Assembly: GCF_003253995.1 (NCBI RefSeq) | Contig: NZ_QKZL01000011.1 | Coordinates: 43,426-107,425 of the forward strand | Length of the DNA stretch: 64,000 bases | Reading direction: 5' to 3' | Source: Palleronia aestuarii | Lineage (GTDB): Bacteria > Pseudomonadota > Alphaproteobacteria > Rhodobacterales > Rhodobacteraceae | Shown here: positions 9,740 to 17,840 of the stretch, in pieces | Layout: every line of letters begins with the position of its first letter | How positions within the stretch are numbered: position 1 is the first letter of the stretch | Made by a program: the position numbers and the translations under genes | The notes under the pieces: generated by a model | Databases searched by the model: none | What the model saw: the letters and a program-made list of their open reading frames with translations, nothing else | What the model was told of the DNA's origin: nothing

Positions 9740-10361
9740 CGGCTTGCGGCTCGACGGAATCGCGATCGACCTCGCGGGAGAGCCTCTCCTGCGCATCGAC
9801 GCCGAAGTGGGCCCGGGCGAAGTGCTGACCGTCATGGGCCGCTCGGGCGCGGGCAAGTCGACGCTTCTGGCCTATCTCACCGGAACGCTCGCGCCCACTT
9901 TCGAGGCGCGAGGCCGAATCCTGCTTGGCGGACGTGACATCACATGTCTTTCACCCGATCGGCGCCGGATCGGCATCCTCTTCCAGGACGCGCTTCTCTT
10001 TCCGCATCTGAGCGTCGGCGGCAATCTGGGCTTCGGGCTCAGGGGGGGAAGCCGTCGGACACGGCGCGACCGGATCGACGCGGCACTCGCCGAAGTGGGG
10101 CTCGAGGGTTTCGCGGAGCGGGACCCGGCGACGCTCTCGGGCGGCCAGCGCGCGCGCGTGGCGCTTCAGCGGATGCTCCTGTCGGACCCGCACGCGCTGC
10201 TCCTCGACGAGGCGTTCTCCGGTCTCGACACGGACCGGCGGGACCGCACCCGGACGATGGTCTTCGAAACCGCTCGGCGCAGGGCGTTGCCGGTGATCAT
10301 GGTCACCCATGACGAGGCCGACGCGAAGGCGGCCGGCGGCGCGCGCATCCAGCTCGGTTGA
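9732..10361 (+). CDS. ynjD: ABC transporter ATP-binding protein, YnjD family
   Basis: A 209-residue ATPase of the importer. It has Walker A GRSGAGKSTLL, Q-loop ILFQDALLFPHLSV, signature LSGGQRARVALQRMLL, Walker B ALLLDEAFSGLD and a switch His in VMVTHDEADAKA. The start MADGLRLDGIAIDL at 9732 lies within the end of the permease gene, giving a coupled overlap. This completes the binding protein-permease-ATPase set; no further component is needed. Confidence 0.93.
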   Translation: MADGLRLDGIAIDLAGEPLLRIDAEVGPGEVLTVMGRSGAGKSTLLAYLTGTLAPTFEARGRILLGGRDITCLSPDRRRIGILFQDALLFPHLSVGGNLGFGLRGGSRRTRRDRIDAALAEVGLEGFAERDPATLSGGQRARVALQRMLLSDPHALLLDEAFSGLDTDRRDRTRTMVFETARRRALPVIMVTHDEADAKAAGGARIQLG

Positions 10362-10574
10362 TCCGTCGGGATTACCTCAAATTCGACCGAATTCCCATTT
10401 CGCGATTAAAGCCTTCTTAGGGCTTCCAGGCGAGAAAGCAGGTGTTCAGAACGAACGGTGCACCGCAGCGCAAGGAACGCGGCGACACGGGTCAGGATGG
10501 CCATCATGGGACCGCACTCGGGGCGGTCCTGAATGGGCGCAAAAGCGTCTAACGGATATGTAAGGAATTTTACC
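10362..10574. promoter_or_regulatory. Flagellin promoter and leader region
   Basis: The 213 bases between the importer and fliC contain a CtrA-like box at 10406-10420 and a seven-base-pair hairpin (GGACCGC/GCGGTCC) at 10509-10529. A TAAGGA ribosome site at 10561-10566 precedes the ATG at 10575. No open reading frame of note lies here. Confidence 0.6.
10406..10420 (+). promoter_or_regulatory. CtrA-like box TTAA-N7-TTAG upstream of fliC
   Basis: TTAA and TTAG half-sites are separated by exactly seven bases, 155 bases upstream of the flagellin start. CtrA controls flagellar genes in Caulobacter and in rhodobacteria, and the same spacing recurs at other flagellar promoters in this window. Confidence 0.6.
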
Positions 10575-11402
10575 ATGACCAGCATCCTGACCAACAACGG
10601 CGCGATGGTCGCGCTTCAGACCCTCAAGTCGATCAACAACGATCTGTCCGACACCCAGAGTGCCATCTCCACCGGCAAGGACGTCGCGTCCGCCAAGGAC
10701 AACGCTTCGGTCTGGGCCATCTCGAAAGTGATGGAATCCGACGTCAGCGGCTTCAAGTCCATCCAGGACTCGCTTTCCATGGGTGAATCGACGGTGGCCG
10801 TGGCCTCCGCCGGTGCCGAGCAGATCGTCGAAAAGCTGAAAGAGATGAAGGAAAAGATCGTCTCCGCCACCGGTGAGAATGTTGATAATGCCAAGATCGC
10901 GGATGACGTCACCGCGCTGAAGGACCAGATCACCGACATCATCGGTGCATCGCAGTTCAACGGTGCGAACCTTCTCAACACCGCCGGTAACGCCGGCATC
11001 AGCGTGACCTCGTCGCTCGACCGCGCTGCCGACGGCACCGTGACGGCAAAGACGATCGATGTCGCTTCCGTCGACTTCGAAGCCAACCTCGACCTGACCA
11101 CCATCGATGTGAGCACGCCTGCTGCGGCCGATACGTCGCTCGCCAACATCGAGACCCTGATCGATACCGCCGTCGCCGGGGCCGCCAAGCTCGGTGCCTC
11201 CCAGTCGCGGATCAGCGATCAGAACGAGTTCATGGGCAAGCTCACGGACGCGATGAAGACCGGCATCGGCAATCTCGTCGACGCCGACATGGAAGAAGCC
11301 TCCGCCCGGCTGAAGGCGCTGCAGACGCAGCAGCAGCTCGGCGTTCAGTCGCTGTCGATCGCCAACCAGGCGCCCGGCGCGATCATGGCCCTCTTCCGCT
11401 GA
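10575..11402 (+). CDS. fliC: Flagellin
   Basis: Filament subunit, 275 residues, exported by the flagellar type III apparatus. The N-terminal D0/D1 region (MTSILTNNGAMVALQTLKSI) and the C-terminal D0 region (LQTQQQLGVQSLSIANQAPG, ending MALFR) are both conserved. The central domain is short, as in other alphaproteobacterial flagellins. The start at 10575 is set by the TAAGGA ribosome site; an upstream in-frame Met lacks one. It is the only flagellin in the window. It is followed by a strong hairpin and by flaF and flbT, its dedicated regulators. Confidence 0.96.
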   Translation: MTSILTNNGAMVALQTLKSINNDLSDTQSAISTGKDVASAKDNASVWAISKVMESDVSGFKSIQDSLSMGESTVAVASAGAEQIVEKLKEMKEKIVSATGENVDNAKIADDVTALKDQITDIIGASQFNGANLLNTAGNAGISVTSSLDRAADGTVTAKTIDVASVDFEANLDLTTIDVSTPAAADTSLANIETLIDTAVAGAAKLGASQSRISDQNEFMGKLTDAMKTGIGNLVDADMEEASARLKALQTQQQLGVQSLSIANQAPGAIMALFR

Positions 11403-11416
11403 TCTTGAGAAAGCTC

Positions 11417-11438
11417 GGAGCGCCCTAGCGGGCGCTCC
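11417..11438 (+). terminator. Hairpin between fliC and flaF
   Basis: A perfect nine-base-pair stem (GGAGCGCCC/GGGCGCTCC) with a four-base loop lies 15 bases after the fliC stop. There is no long T run, so it may be an attenuating or 3'-stabilising hairpin that gives more fliC than flaF-flbT mRNA. Confidence 0.6.
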
Positions 11439-11503
11439 GGCATTTCAGATCTCCGATTGAAAGCCGTGGCCCGACCACGCCCGTCTCGAAAAGGACTCCC
11501 CCG

Positions 11504-11869
11504 GTGTACCGATCCCATCTCGCTCAATCGGCCTATGCGCCCAGCACCGCTACGTTCAAACCCGCCAAAGACGTCGAGTATGACGCTTTCGCCAAGATTA
11601 CCGGCGCCATGAAGAGCGCCCAAACCATGCCGGAGAAGGTCGCGGCATTGCACCGGAACAAGCAGCTCTGGAATATTCTGGCGATCGATGTCGCCGACCC
11701 GGAGAACGCGCTGCCGATGCAACTTCGTGCCGAGATCCTGTCCCTCGCGCAATTCACCGGTAAGCAAACCAGCAAGATCCTTGCCGGTAGCGACGGAATC
11801 GATGTTCTGGTCGAAATCAATACCTCGATCATGCGCGGATTGCGCCCACCGAAAAGAGTCGCGGCATGA
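11504..11869 (+). CDS. flaF: Flagellar biosynthesis regulator FlaF
   Basis: A 121-residue protein of the FlaF family, needed for flagellin synthesis or secretion and acting opposite to FlbT in Caulobacter. Recognised from SAYAPSTATFKPAKDVEYDA near the N-terminus, NKQLWNILAIDVADPENALP in the middle, and the ILSLAQFTGKQTSKIL helix. It starts at GTG 11504 behind an AAAAGGA ribosome site. The stop overlaps the flbT start (ATGA), so the pair is translationally coupled. Confidence 0.93.
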   Translation: MYRSHLAQSAYAPSTATFKPAKDVEYDAFAKITGAMKSAQTMPEKVAALHRNKQLWNILAIDVADPENALPMQLRAEILSLAQFTGKQTSKILAGSDGIDVLVEINTSIMRGLRPPKRVAA

Positions 11870-12300
11870 CCGGCCTGGTTCTGAAACTCGCCCCGAACGA
11901 GCGCGTGCTCATCAACGGCGCCGTCATCGAGAACGGCAACCGCCGGGGTCGTCTCAACATCGTGACGCCGGGCGCCAACATTCTGCGCCTGCGCGACGCG
12001 ATTCATCCCGGGGAAGCGAATACGCCCGTCAGACGGCTCTGCTATGCGGCGCAGCTCATCCTTTCGGGTGATATCAGCATGGCCGATGCGCGAGCCGAGC
12101 TCGGCGCCGGCATCCTGCAGCTCGGCGCGGCGATGAACGACCCAGAGAGCACGAAGATCGTGCGCGCCGCCTTCAAGGCGATCGAGGACAACCAGCCCTA
12201 TTATGTCCTTAAGTCGCTTCGACAGCTCCTGCCGAGAGAGGAATATCTCCTCTCGATCGCCAAGCGTCCGCCTTCGCCGGACGCGATCGCAGCGCAATGA
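11866..12300 (+). CDS. flbT: Flagellin mRNA regulator FlbT
   Basis: Post-transcriptional regulator that binds the flagellin mRNA leader in Caulobacter and couples flagellin expression to assembly. The 144-residue sequence begins MTGLVLKLAPNERVLINGAV and contains RRLCYAAQLILSGDISMADA and the DNQPYYVLKSLRQLLPREEY helix typical of the family. It overlaps flaF upstream and the DUF1217 gene downstream by four bases each, so the three form one tightly coupled unit. Confidence 0.94.
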   Translation: MTGLVLKLAPNERVLINGAVIENGNRRGRLNIVTPGANILRLRDAIHPGEANTPVRRLCYAAQLILSGDISMADARAELGAGILQLGAAMNDPESTKIVRAAFKAIEDNQPYYVLKSLRQLLPREEYLLSIAKRPPSPDAIAAQ

Positions 12301-13097
12301 GCTTCCAACCCGTCGTTCCGTTCTCCGGCACGGCCGGCTACGCGTTCCTGCAGCGCACGCGGGAAAGCCAGCAGGCGGCGTTCGAACAGGCGCCGCTGAT
12401 CAAGCGTAACGTGGAGGCGTTCCGGGACCGGATCGCCTCTATCACGTCGGCCGAGGAACTCGTTGCCGACCGTCAGCTCCTGGAGGTGGCGCTCGGTGCC
12501 TTCGGTCTCGACGAGGATATCAACAACAAGTACTTCATCGAGAAGATCCTGTCGTCCGACACCGAAGACCCCAAATCGCTCGCGTCGAAGTTCTCTGACA
12601 AGCGCTATTCGGCGATGGCGAAGGCATTCGGCTTCGGTGACGCGAACGGCCCCTCGCTGGATGTCGCGGGCTTCGCGGATCGGATCACCGATGCCTATCA
12701 GGACCGTCAGTTCGAGATCGCGGTCGGCGAAAGCGACAGCAACATGCGCCTCGCGATGAGCTTCGAGCGGGAGCTCGCGACAATCAACGATCAAACCGAG
12801 CTCTCCGACAACGCGCGCTGGTACTCCGTGATGGCCTCACCGCCGCTTCGCAAGGTGTTCGAGACCGCTTTGGGTTTGCCGCAGAGCTTCGGCACGCTCG
12901 ATCTCGATCGCCAGCTGACGGAGTTTCGCGATCGGGCGGAACGGGTTTTCGGCACCTCCGATGTCACGGATTTCGCCGATCCCGACATGCAGAAGGAGGC
13001 CTTGCGTCTCTTCCTCGTGCGCGGGCAGATCGCCGACGGCCAATCGCAGATGGGCAGCGGAGCCAGCATCGCGCTCACGCTCCTGCAGGGCGGCTAG
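12297..13097 (+). CDS. DUF1217 family flagellar-locus protein
   Basis: A 266-residue cytoplasmic-looking protein without signal peptide or membrane segment. It matches the architecture of DUF1217 proteins, which occur in alphaproteobacterial flagellar clusters: NVEAFRDRIASITSAEELVA, then ALGAFGLDEDINNKYFIEKI and ISDAY-like repeats, and a C-terminal second copy (VFETALGLPQSFGTLDLDRQ). The molecular role is unknown; coupling to flbT by an ATGA overlap implies a part in flagellin handling or filament assembly. Confidence 0.85.
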   Translation: MSFQPVVPFSGTAGYAFLQRTRESQQAAFEQAPLIKRNVEAFRDRIASITSAEELVADRQLLEVALGAFGLDEDINNKYFIEKILSSDTEDPKSLASKFSDKRYSAMAKAFGFGDANGPSLDVAGFADRITDAYQDRQFEIAVGESDSNMRLAMSFERELATINDQTELSDNARWYSVMASPPLRKVFETALGLPQSFGTLDLDRQLTEFRDRAERVFGTSDVTDFADPDMQKEALRLFLVRGQIADGQSQMGSGASIALTLLQGG

Positions 13098-13107
13098 GAC
13101 GCCGCCC
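13088..13107. terminator. Hairpin between convergent DUF1217 gene and fliI
   Basis: A seven-base-pair perfect stem (GGGCGGC/GCCGCCC) with a six-base loop covers the stop codon of the DUF1217 gene and sits four bases before the end of convergent fliI. It could serve both strands. No T tract is present. Confidence 0.45.
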
Positions 13108-13110
13108 AGC

Positions 13111-14460
13111 TCATTCCGGCGTCTCGCCCCGGCGCGACAGGCACCTGGCGAGCGCCACGAAGCTCTCCCGCGTCGTGCGCGTCTCGGTCTGCGCGATGAA
13201 CGCGTCGATCTTGGGCCACGCGGTGATCGCGGCGTCGACCGTCTTGTCGCTTCCCGCCGCGTAAAGTCCCGCCTGGATCATCATCTCGGCCCGCTCGTAG
13301 GCGCCGAGCAATCGCCGCGCCTCCCCGATCAGCACGTTCTCCTGAGTGGTCGCGGCCCCGGGCAGCGCGCGGGAGACGGAGCGCAGAAGGTCGATCGCCG
13401 GGAACCTGCCCCGCTCCGCGATCGTGCGATCGAGGACCACGTGACCGTCGAGCACGCCCCTGAGCGTGTCGGCGACCGGCCCCTCCATGTCCGATCCCGC
13501 GACGAGCACGGTGAAGATCGCGGTGATGTCGCCCGATCCCTCCGCGCCGGGCCCGGCCCGCTCGCAGAGCGCGGTAATCTGCGCCGACATCGAGGGCGGA
13601 TAGCCTCTGAGGCTTGCGGGCTCGCCGCGCGCCAGCGCGATCTCCCGATGGGCGTCGGCGAACCGGGTGATCGAATCGGCGAGGAGCAATACGTGTTTGC
13701 CCTGCTCGCGAAAATGCTCCGCGATCCCCATCGCGGCGGGCGCACAGCGGCGGCGGAGCGAGGCCGACTGGTCGGAGGTAGCCGCGACGATCACCGCGCG
13801 CGCCATGCCCTCGGGACCGAGCACATGGTCAACGAATTCGCGCACCTCGCGGCCACGCTCGCCCACCATCGCGATTACGACGACATCTGCCTCCACCTTC
13901 CGCGCGAGGCCCGCGAGAAGCGTCGACTTGCCGACGCCCGAACCGGCGAAAAGCCCGATTCGCTGACCACGGACGAGAGGCAGGAGCGTGTTGAAGACGC
14001 AGAACCCTGTCTCGAGCCGCGCGCCGAGCGCACGCCTGCGCGTGGCATCGGGTGGGCGCGCCGAAAGGGGCGAGGGCGTGAGGCCCGGCAGCAGCGGCCG
14101 GCCATCGACGGGCTGGCCATAGGGGTCGACGACCCGCCCGATCCAGCTGTCGTCCGGCGCGAGCGTCGCGGCACCCAGATGGGCGACAGGAAGGCCGAGC
14201 TTCAGCCCGTCCGGGGTACCGTCGGGAACGACGACGGCGGCATCGTGCCTGAGCCCCACGATCTCGCCGCGCATCTGCGCGTCACCGCTTCCCATCCGCA
14301 CCAGATCACCGACCGCCGCGGTCCCGGCGAGGCCCGTAACATGGACGACGCCTTCCTCGACGGCGCCGACGCGGCCCAGGGGGCGGCTCATGCGTGCGGC
14401 TTCGACCGCGGCTTCGACCTGGCGGTATCCGATCGGAGGCATCGTTCTGATCCTTTGCAT
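13111..14460 (-). CDS. fliI: Flagellum-specific export ATPase FliI
   Basis: Hexameric ATPase that energises flagellar type III export. The 449-residue protein carries Walker A IGLFAGSGVGKSTLLAGLAR near residue 165, the FliI/F1 signature VVVIAMVGERGREVREF, Walker B HVLLLADSITRFADAHREIA and the CPPSMSAQ-type loop as GYPPSMSAQI. The N-terminal beta-barrel domain precedes these. It starts at 14460 and is divergent from flgB, sharing a 66-base control region with a CtrA-like box. Confidence 0.96.
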   Translation of the reverse strand: MQRIRTMPPIGYRQVEAAVEAARMSRPLGRVGAVEEGVVHVTGLAGTAAVGDLVRMGSGDAQMRGEIVGLRHDAAVVVPDGTPDGLKLGLPVAHLGAATLAPDDSWIGRVVDPYGQPVDGRPLLPGLTPSPLSARPPDATRRRALGARLETGFCVFNTLLPLVRGQRIGLFAGSGVGKSTLLAGLARKVEADVVVIAMVGERGREVREFVDHVLGPEGMARAVIVAATSDQSASLRRRCAPAAMGIAEHFREQGKHVLLLADSITRFADAHREIALARGEPASLRGYPPSMSAQITALCERAGPGAEGSGDITAIFTVLVAGSDMEGPVADTLRGVLDGHVVLDRTIAERGRFPAIDLLRSVSRALPGAATTQENVLIGEARRLLGAYERAEMMIQAGLYAAGSDKTVDAAITAWPKIDAFIAQTETRTTRESFVALARCLSRRGETPE

Positions 14461-14489
14461 TGTCGAAACCGTTTCTAAACGAATGACCC

Positions 14490-14504
14490 TTAAACCTTCG
14501 TTGA
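14490..14504 (+). promoter_or_regulatory. CtrA-like box TTAA-N7-TTGA between fliI and flgB
   Basis: Half-sites TTAA and TTGA are seven bases apart in the 66-base divergent region, 23 bases upstream of flgB. The position allows control of either operon. Confidence 0.5.
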
Positions 14505-14526
14505 ACAGCAGCGAAGGATTCGCTTG

Positions 14527-14910
14527 ATGATCGAGAACATGGGGATTTTCCGCCTAGCCGGCGATCTGGCCCGTCATGCGACGGATCGCCAGAACCATAT
14601 CGCGCGCAACGTCGCCAATGCCGACACGCCGGGCTACCATGCCACCGACCTCGCAGATTTTGCGTCGACGCTCGATCGCGGCGGCGTCGAGCTGCGTGCG
14701 ACGCGGCCCGGCCATTTCACGGAAGGCGGGGACAGCGCATCGTCGGCCCATGCGATCAAGCGCGACAGCGAAGCCTCTCCCAACGGCAATACCGTCTCTC
14801 TCGAGGACGAGATGCTGCAGGCCGCCGACGTGCGGCGCCAGCACGACATGGCACTCACCATCTACGCCAATGCCCGCGACGTGCTGCGCACCTCGCTCGG
14901 CCGCGGTTGA
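14527..14910 (+). CDS. flgB: Proximal rod protein FlgB
   Basis: Rod subunit exported by the flagellar apparatus, 127 residues. The rod/hook family N-terminal signature is RQNHIARNVANADTPGYHATDL (residues about 20-40). ATG 14527 is preferred over the adjacent TTG three bases earlier. It heads a nine-gene plus-strand operon: flgB-flgC-fliE-fliQ-flgF-flgG-flgA-flgH-fliL-like. Confidence 0.95.
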   Translation: MIENMGIFRLAGDLARHATDRQNHIARNVANADTPGYHATDLADFASTLDRGGVELRATRPGHFTEGGDSASSAHAIKRDSEASPNGNTVSLEDEMLQAADVRRQHDMALTIYANARDVLRTSLGRG

Positions 14911-14921
14911 GGGAGGCGATC

Positions 14922-15302
14922 ATGTCCGATTTCACCGGTACCTTCTCGATCGCCACGAGCGGGATGAAGGCCCAGGCGGAGCGTTTGCGCCACGTCTCCG
15001 AGAACATCGCCAACGTCGATACGCCCGGCTATCGCCGCAAGACGATACCCTTCAAGGAGGCGATGGAGACGGGCGGCGTCGAAAGCGGCCGCGTGCGGCT
15101 CGACCGCCGCGACCTGCCGCAGGTCTACGACCCCTCCCATCCGATGGCCGACGACATGGGCTATTACGCCGGCTCGAACGTCGACATGGTCATGGAGATC
15201 GCCGACGCCCGCGAGGCGCAGCGCAGCTATGAAGCCAACCTCAAGCTCTTCGATCAGGCCCGTCAGATGAGCCAGGGCCTGCTCGATCTTCTCAAACGCT
15301 GA
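14922..15302 (+). CDS. flgC: Proximal rod protein FlgC
   Basis: A 126-residue rod subunit. The signature LRHVSENIANVDTPGYRRKT is near residue 25, and the C-terminal YEANLKLFDQARQMSQGLLD helix is typical of FlgC. The start MSDFTGTFSI at 14922 follows a clear GGGAGG ribosome site, ruling out the longer frame that begins 15 bases upstream. Confidence 0.96.
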   Translation: MSDFTGTFSIATSGMKAQAERLRHVSENIANVDTPGYRRKTIPFKEAMETGGVESGRVRLDRRDLPQVYDPSHPMADDMGYYAGSNVDMVMEIADAREAQRSYEANLKLFDQARQMSQGLLDLLKR

Positions 15303-15345
15303 TACCGCAACAAACGCCGACACTTCTTTTACATGGAGGTCCAGA

Positions 15346-15624
15346 ATGGACATCAACGCCGCTCTCGCCGCCCAGAGATACACTGCCACGCGTCCCGCGA
15401 CCGCACCCGATCCGACGATCGAGAGCGCAGGCCAGGCCGCCTCGGACTTCCTGTCGACCCTTCAGAAGGGCGAGGAGACCGCAAAGGCCGCGATGACGGG
15501 CCAGGCCGATCCGCAAGCCCTCGTCCAGGCCCTGTCGGAAACGAAGCTCGCCGTCGAAACCGCCGTGACCGTCCGTGACAAGGTGGTCGAGGCGTACCAG
15601 GAAATCCTGCGCATGCCGGTCTGA
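15346..15624 (+). CDS. fliE: Hook-basal body complex protein FliE
   Basis: A 92-residue MS-ring/rod junction protein. It shows the family pattern of an Ala-rich helix (ASDFLSTLQKGEETAKAAMT) followed by VQALSETKLAVETAVTVRDK and VVEAYQEILRMPV, the conserved C-terminal end. A GGAGGT ribosome site precedes the ATG. Its placement between flgC and fliQ is normal for rhodobacteria. Confidence 0.95.
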   Translation: MDINAALAAQRYTATRPATAPDPTIESAGQAASDFLSTLQKGEETAKAAMTGQADPQALVQALSETKLAVETAVTVRDKVVEAYQEILRMPV

Positions 15625-15627
15625 GAC

Positions 15628-15894
15628 ATGACCGAGATCGTCTTCTACGACACGCTTCGCCAGGGGCTCTGGATCGCCGTCATCACATCGACACCGATCC
15701 TCGCCGTGGCGCTTGTCGCGGGCCTCGTCGTGGGCCTCTTCCAGGCGCTGACCTCGGTGCAGGAGATGACGCTCACCTTCGTGCCGAAGCTCATCGCCAT
15801 CGTCGGCGTGTTCTGGATGACGATGGGGTTCATGACCGACACGCTGACCTCGTACTTCACCACCGAAATCGTCCCGCTGATCGCAGGAGGCTGA
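15628..15894 (+). CDS. fliQ: Flagellar export apparatus protein FliQ
   Basis: An 88-residue inner-membrane subunit of the export gate, with two transmembrane helices separated by the FQALTSVQEMTLTFVPKLIA loop that is highly conserved in FliQ/SpaQ/EscS proteins. It begins three bases after fliE and ends one base before flgF. Confidence 0.95.
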   Translation: MTEIVFYDTLRQGLWIAVITSTPILAVALVAGLVVGLFQALTSVQEMTLTFVPKLIAIVGVFWMTMGFMTDTLTSYFTTEIVPLIAGG

Positions 15895-15895
15895 A

Positions 15896-16612
15896 ATGGA
15901 CAATGCAGGCTACACGACCCTTGCCCGCCAGTCGGGCCTGATGCGCGAGATGCAGGTGGTGGCCAACAACATCGCCAACATGGCGACGGGCGGCTTCCGC
16001 AAGGAAGGCTTGATCTTCTCCGAATACGTCCAGGATCTCGACGGCACCGCGCCGTCTCTGTCGATGGCCACCTCCAACGCGCGCATGACCTCGCAGATGC
16101 AGGGCGCCGTCGAGCAGACCGGCGCCACCTTCGATCTCGCGATCGAGGGGCGGGGCTTCTTCCTCATCGAGACACCCGACGGCGAGGCGCTGACGCGCGC
16201 CGGCAATTTCACCCCGAACGCCGAGGGCGATCTCGTCACCGCAGACGGCTTCCGCCTGCTCGACGCGGGCGGCGCGCCGGTCTTCGTACCGCCCGATGCG
16301 GAGGCGATCTCGATCGCCGCGGACGGAACCCTGTCCGCAGACGGCCAGCCGCTCAATCAGATCGGCCTCTGGGAGCCGGAGACGGTATCCGACACCACCC
16401 GCCGCGACGGTGTCCTCTTCACGCTCGATGCCCCTCCCGTGCCCGTCGAGAACGGCGTGGTGCTGCAGGGCTTTCTCGAAGCGTCGAACGTCAATCCCGT
16501 TGCCGAGATCTCGCGGATGATCGACGTCCAGCGCGCCTACGAACTCGGCCAAGGCTTTCTCGACAAGGAGGACGAGCGAATTCGCGGCGTCCTCAAAACC
16601 CTGGGTAGCTAG
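15896..16612 (+). CDS. flgF: Flagellar basal-body rod protein FlgF
   Basis: Proximal rod subunit, 238 residues. The N-terminal signature is MQVVANNIANMATGGFRKEG; the middle holds the FlgF/FlgG domain (FDLAIEGRGFFLIETPDGEA), and the C-terminal SRMIDVQRAYELGQGFLDKE is the rod-family end. It sits directly upstream of flgG in the rod operon. Confidence 0.95.
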   Translation: MDNAGYTTLARQSGLMREMQVVANNIANMATGGFRKEGLIFSEYVQDLDGTAPSLSMATSNARMTSQMQGAVEQTGATFDLAIEGRGFFLIETPDGEALTRAGNFTPNAEGDLVTADGFRLLDAGGAPVFVPPDAEAISIAADGTLSADGQPLNQIGLWEPETVSDTTRRDGVLFTLDAPPVPVENGVVLQGFLEASNVNPVAEISRMIDVQRAYELGQGFLDKEDERIRGVLKTLGS

Positions 16613-16626
16613 AAGGAAACCCTGAC

Positions 16627-17412
16627 ATGCGTGCCCTCTCCATTGCCGCGACCGGCATGAGCGCCCAGCAGATGCGGGTCGAGGTGATCTCCAACAACCT
16701 CGCGAACATGAACACCACGGGCTACAACGCCCGCCGCGCGGAATTCGCCGACCTGCATTACCAGCAGGTCACCCGCCCGGGCACGATCTCGTCGACGACC
16801 GGCACGCAGCTCCCGACGGGCGTACAGCTCGGCATGGGCGTGAGGCCCACGGCGGTCTCGATGATCGTGTCACAGGGCGCGTCGATCGAGACCGGCGGCG
16901 ATCTCGACGTCGCGATCGAGGGCAACGGCTATCTCGAGGTGACGCTGCCCGACGGCAACCCCGCCTATACCCGCGACGGCGCGCTGAAGCGGACGGCCGA
17001 CGGGCTCATTGTCACGTCCGACGGCTATCCGGTCGCACCCGACATCGTCATCCCCGAGGACGCGAACTCGATCTCGATCTCCCCCGCCGGCGAGGTCTAC
17101 GGCTATTTCCGCGATCAGGTGCAGCCGCAGCTCCTGGGGCAGTTGAACCTCGTGGGCTTCACCAACGTGAAGGGGCTCGAGGCGATCGGTTCGAACCTGT
17201 TTCTCGAATCACCCTCTTCCGGCCCTGCCTTCGTCGCCGATCCCGGCACGGACGGGCTCGGCACGTTCCGCCAGGGCTATCTCGAGGACAGCTCCGTCGA
17301 TCCGGTCCGCCAGATCACCCAGCTGATCGAAGCGCAGCGCGGCTACGAGCTGAACTCGAAGGTCATCACCGCCGCCGACCAGATGCTCGGCACGACCTCG
17401 CAGTTGCGCTGA
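16627..17412 (+). CDS. flgG: Distal rod protein FlgG
   Basis: A 261-residue distal rod subunit. Its start MRALSIAATGMSAQQMRVEV is the classic FlgG beginning, followed by ISNNLANMNTTGYNARRAEF and, at the C-terminus, ITQLIEAQRGYELNSKVITA. The length matches the family. Its stop overlaps the first base of flgA. Confidence 0.97.
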   Translation: MRALSIAATGMSAQQMRVEVISNNLANMNTTGYNARRAEFADLHYQQVTRPGTISSTTGTQLPTGVQLGMGVRPTAVSMIVSQGASIETGGDLDVAIEGNGYLEVTLPDGNPAYTRDGALKRTADGLIVTSDGYPVAPDIVIPEDANSISISPAGEVYGYFRDQVQPQLLGQLNLVGFTNVKGLEAIGSNLFLESPSSGPAFVADPGTDGLGTFRQGYLEDSSVDPVRQITQLIEAQRGYELNSKVITAADQMLGTTSQLR

Positions 17413-17840
17413 TGCGAACGGTTCTCACCCTCCTCGCAATCCTCGCGCCACTACCCGCCCTTTGCGACACCCTCGTCGCGAGCCAGACGATCCGCGCCAA
17501 GTCGATGCTCACCGCAGCGGACGGCCATCTCGTCGCGGGCGACACGCCCGGCGCGCTCGACGATCCCGCGGCGATCGTGGGCAAGGAAGCGCTCGTCACG
17601 CTCTATGCCGGTCGGCCGATCCGGCCCGGCGATATCGGCCCGCCGGCCATCGTGGAGCGCAACCAAGTGGTCCCGCTCATCTATCGCAGCGCCGTGCTCA
17701 ACATCACCGCGGAGGCCCGAGTGCTCGACCGCGCGGGGGTGGGTGACCGCGTCCGTGCAATGAACCTCGATTCGCGCACCACAGTCTTCGGCACCGTCAC
17801 GCCCGACGGTTCCATCGTTGTTTCCGGAGGATTCCAATGA
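17412..17840 (+). CDS. flgA: P-ring assembly chaperone FlgA
   Basis: Periplasmic chaperone for P-ring (FlgI) assembly. It has a signal peptide (MRTVLTLLAILAPLPALC), a SAF-like segment (KEALVTLYAGRPIRPGDIGP) and the C-terminal FlgA pattern GVGDRVRAMNLDSRTTVFGT. At 142 residues it is short compared with enterobacterial FlgA, but this is usual in rhodobacteria. flgI itself is not in the window. Confidence 0.93.
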   Translation: MRTVLTLLAILAPLPALCDTLVASQTIRAKSMLTAADGHLVAGDTPGALDDPAAIVGKEALVTLYAGRPIRPGDIGPPAIVERNQVVPLIYRSAVLNITAEARVLDRAGVGDRVRAMNLDSRTTVFGTVTPDGSIVVSGGFQ

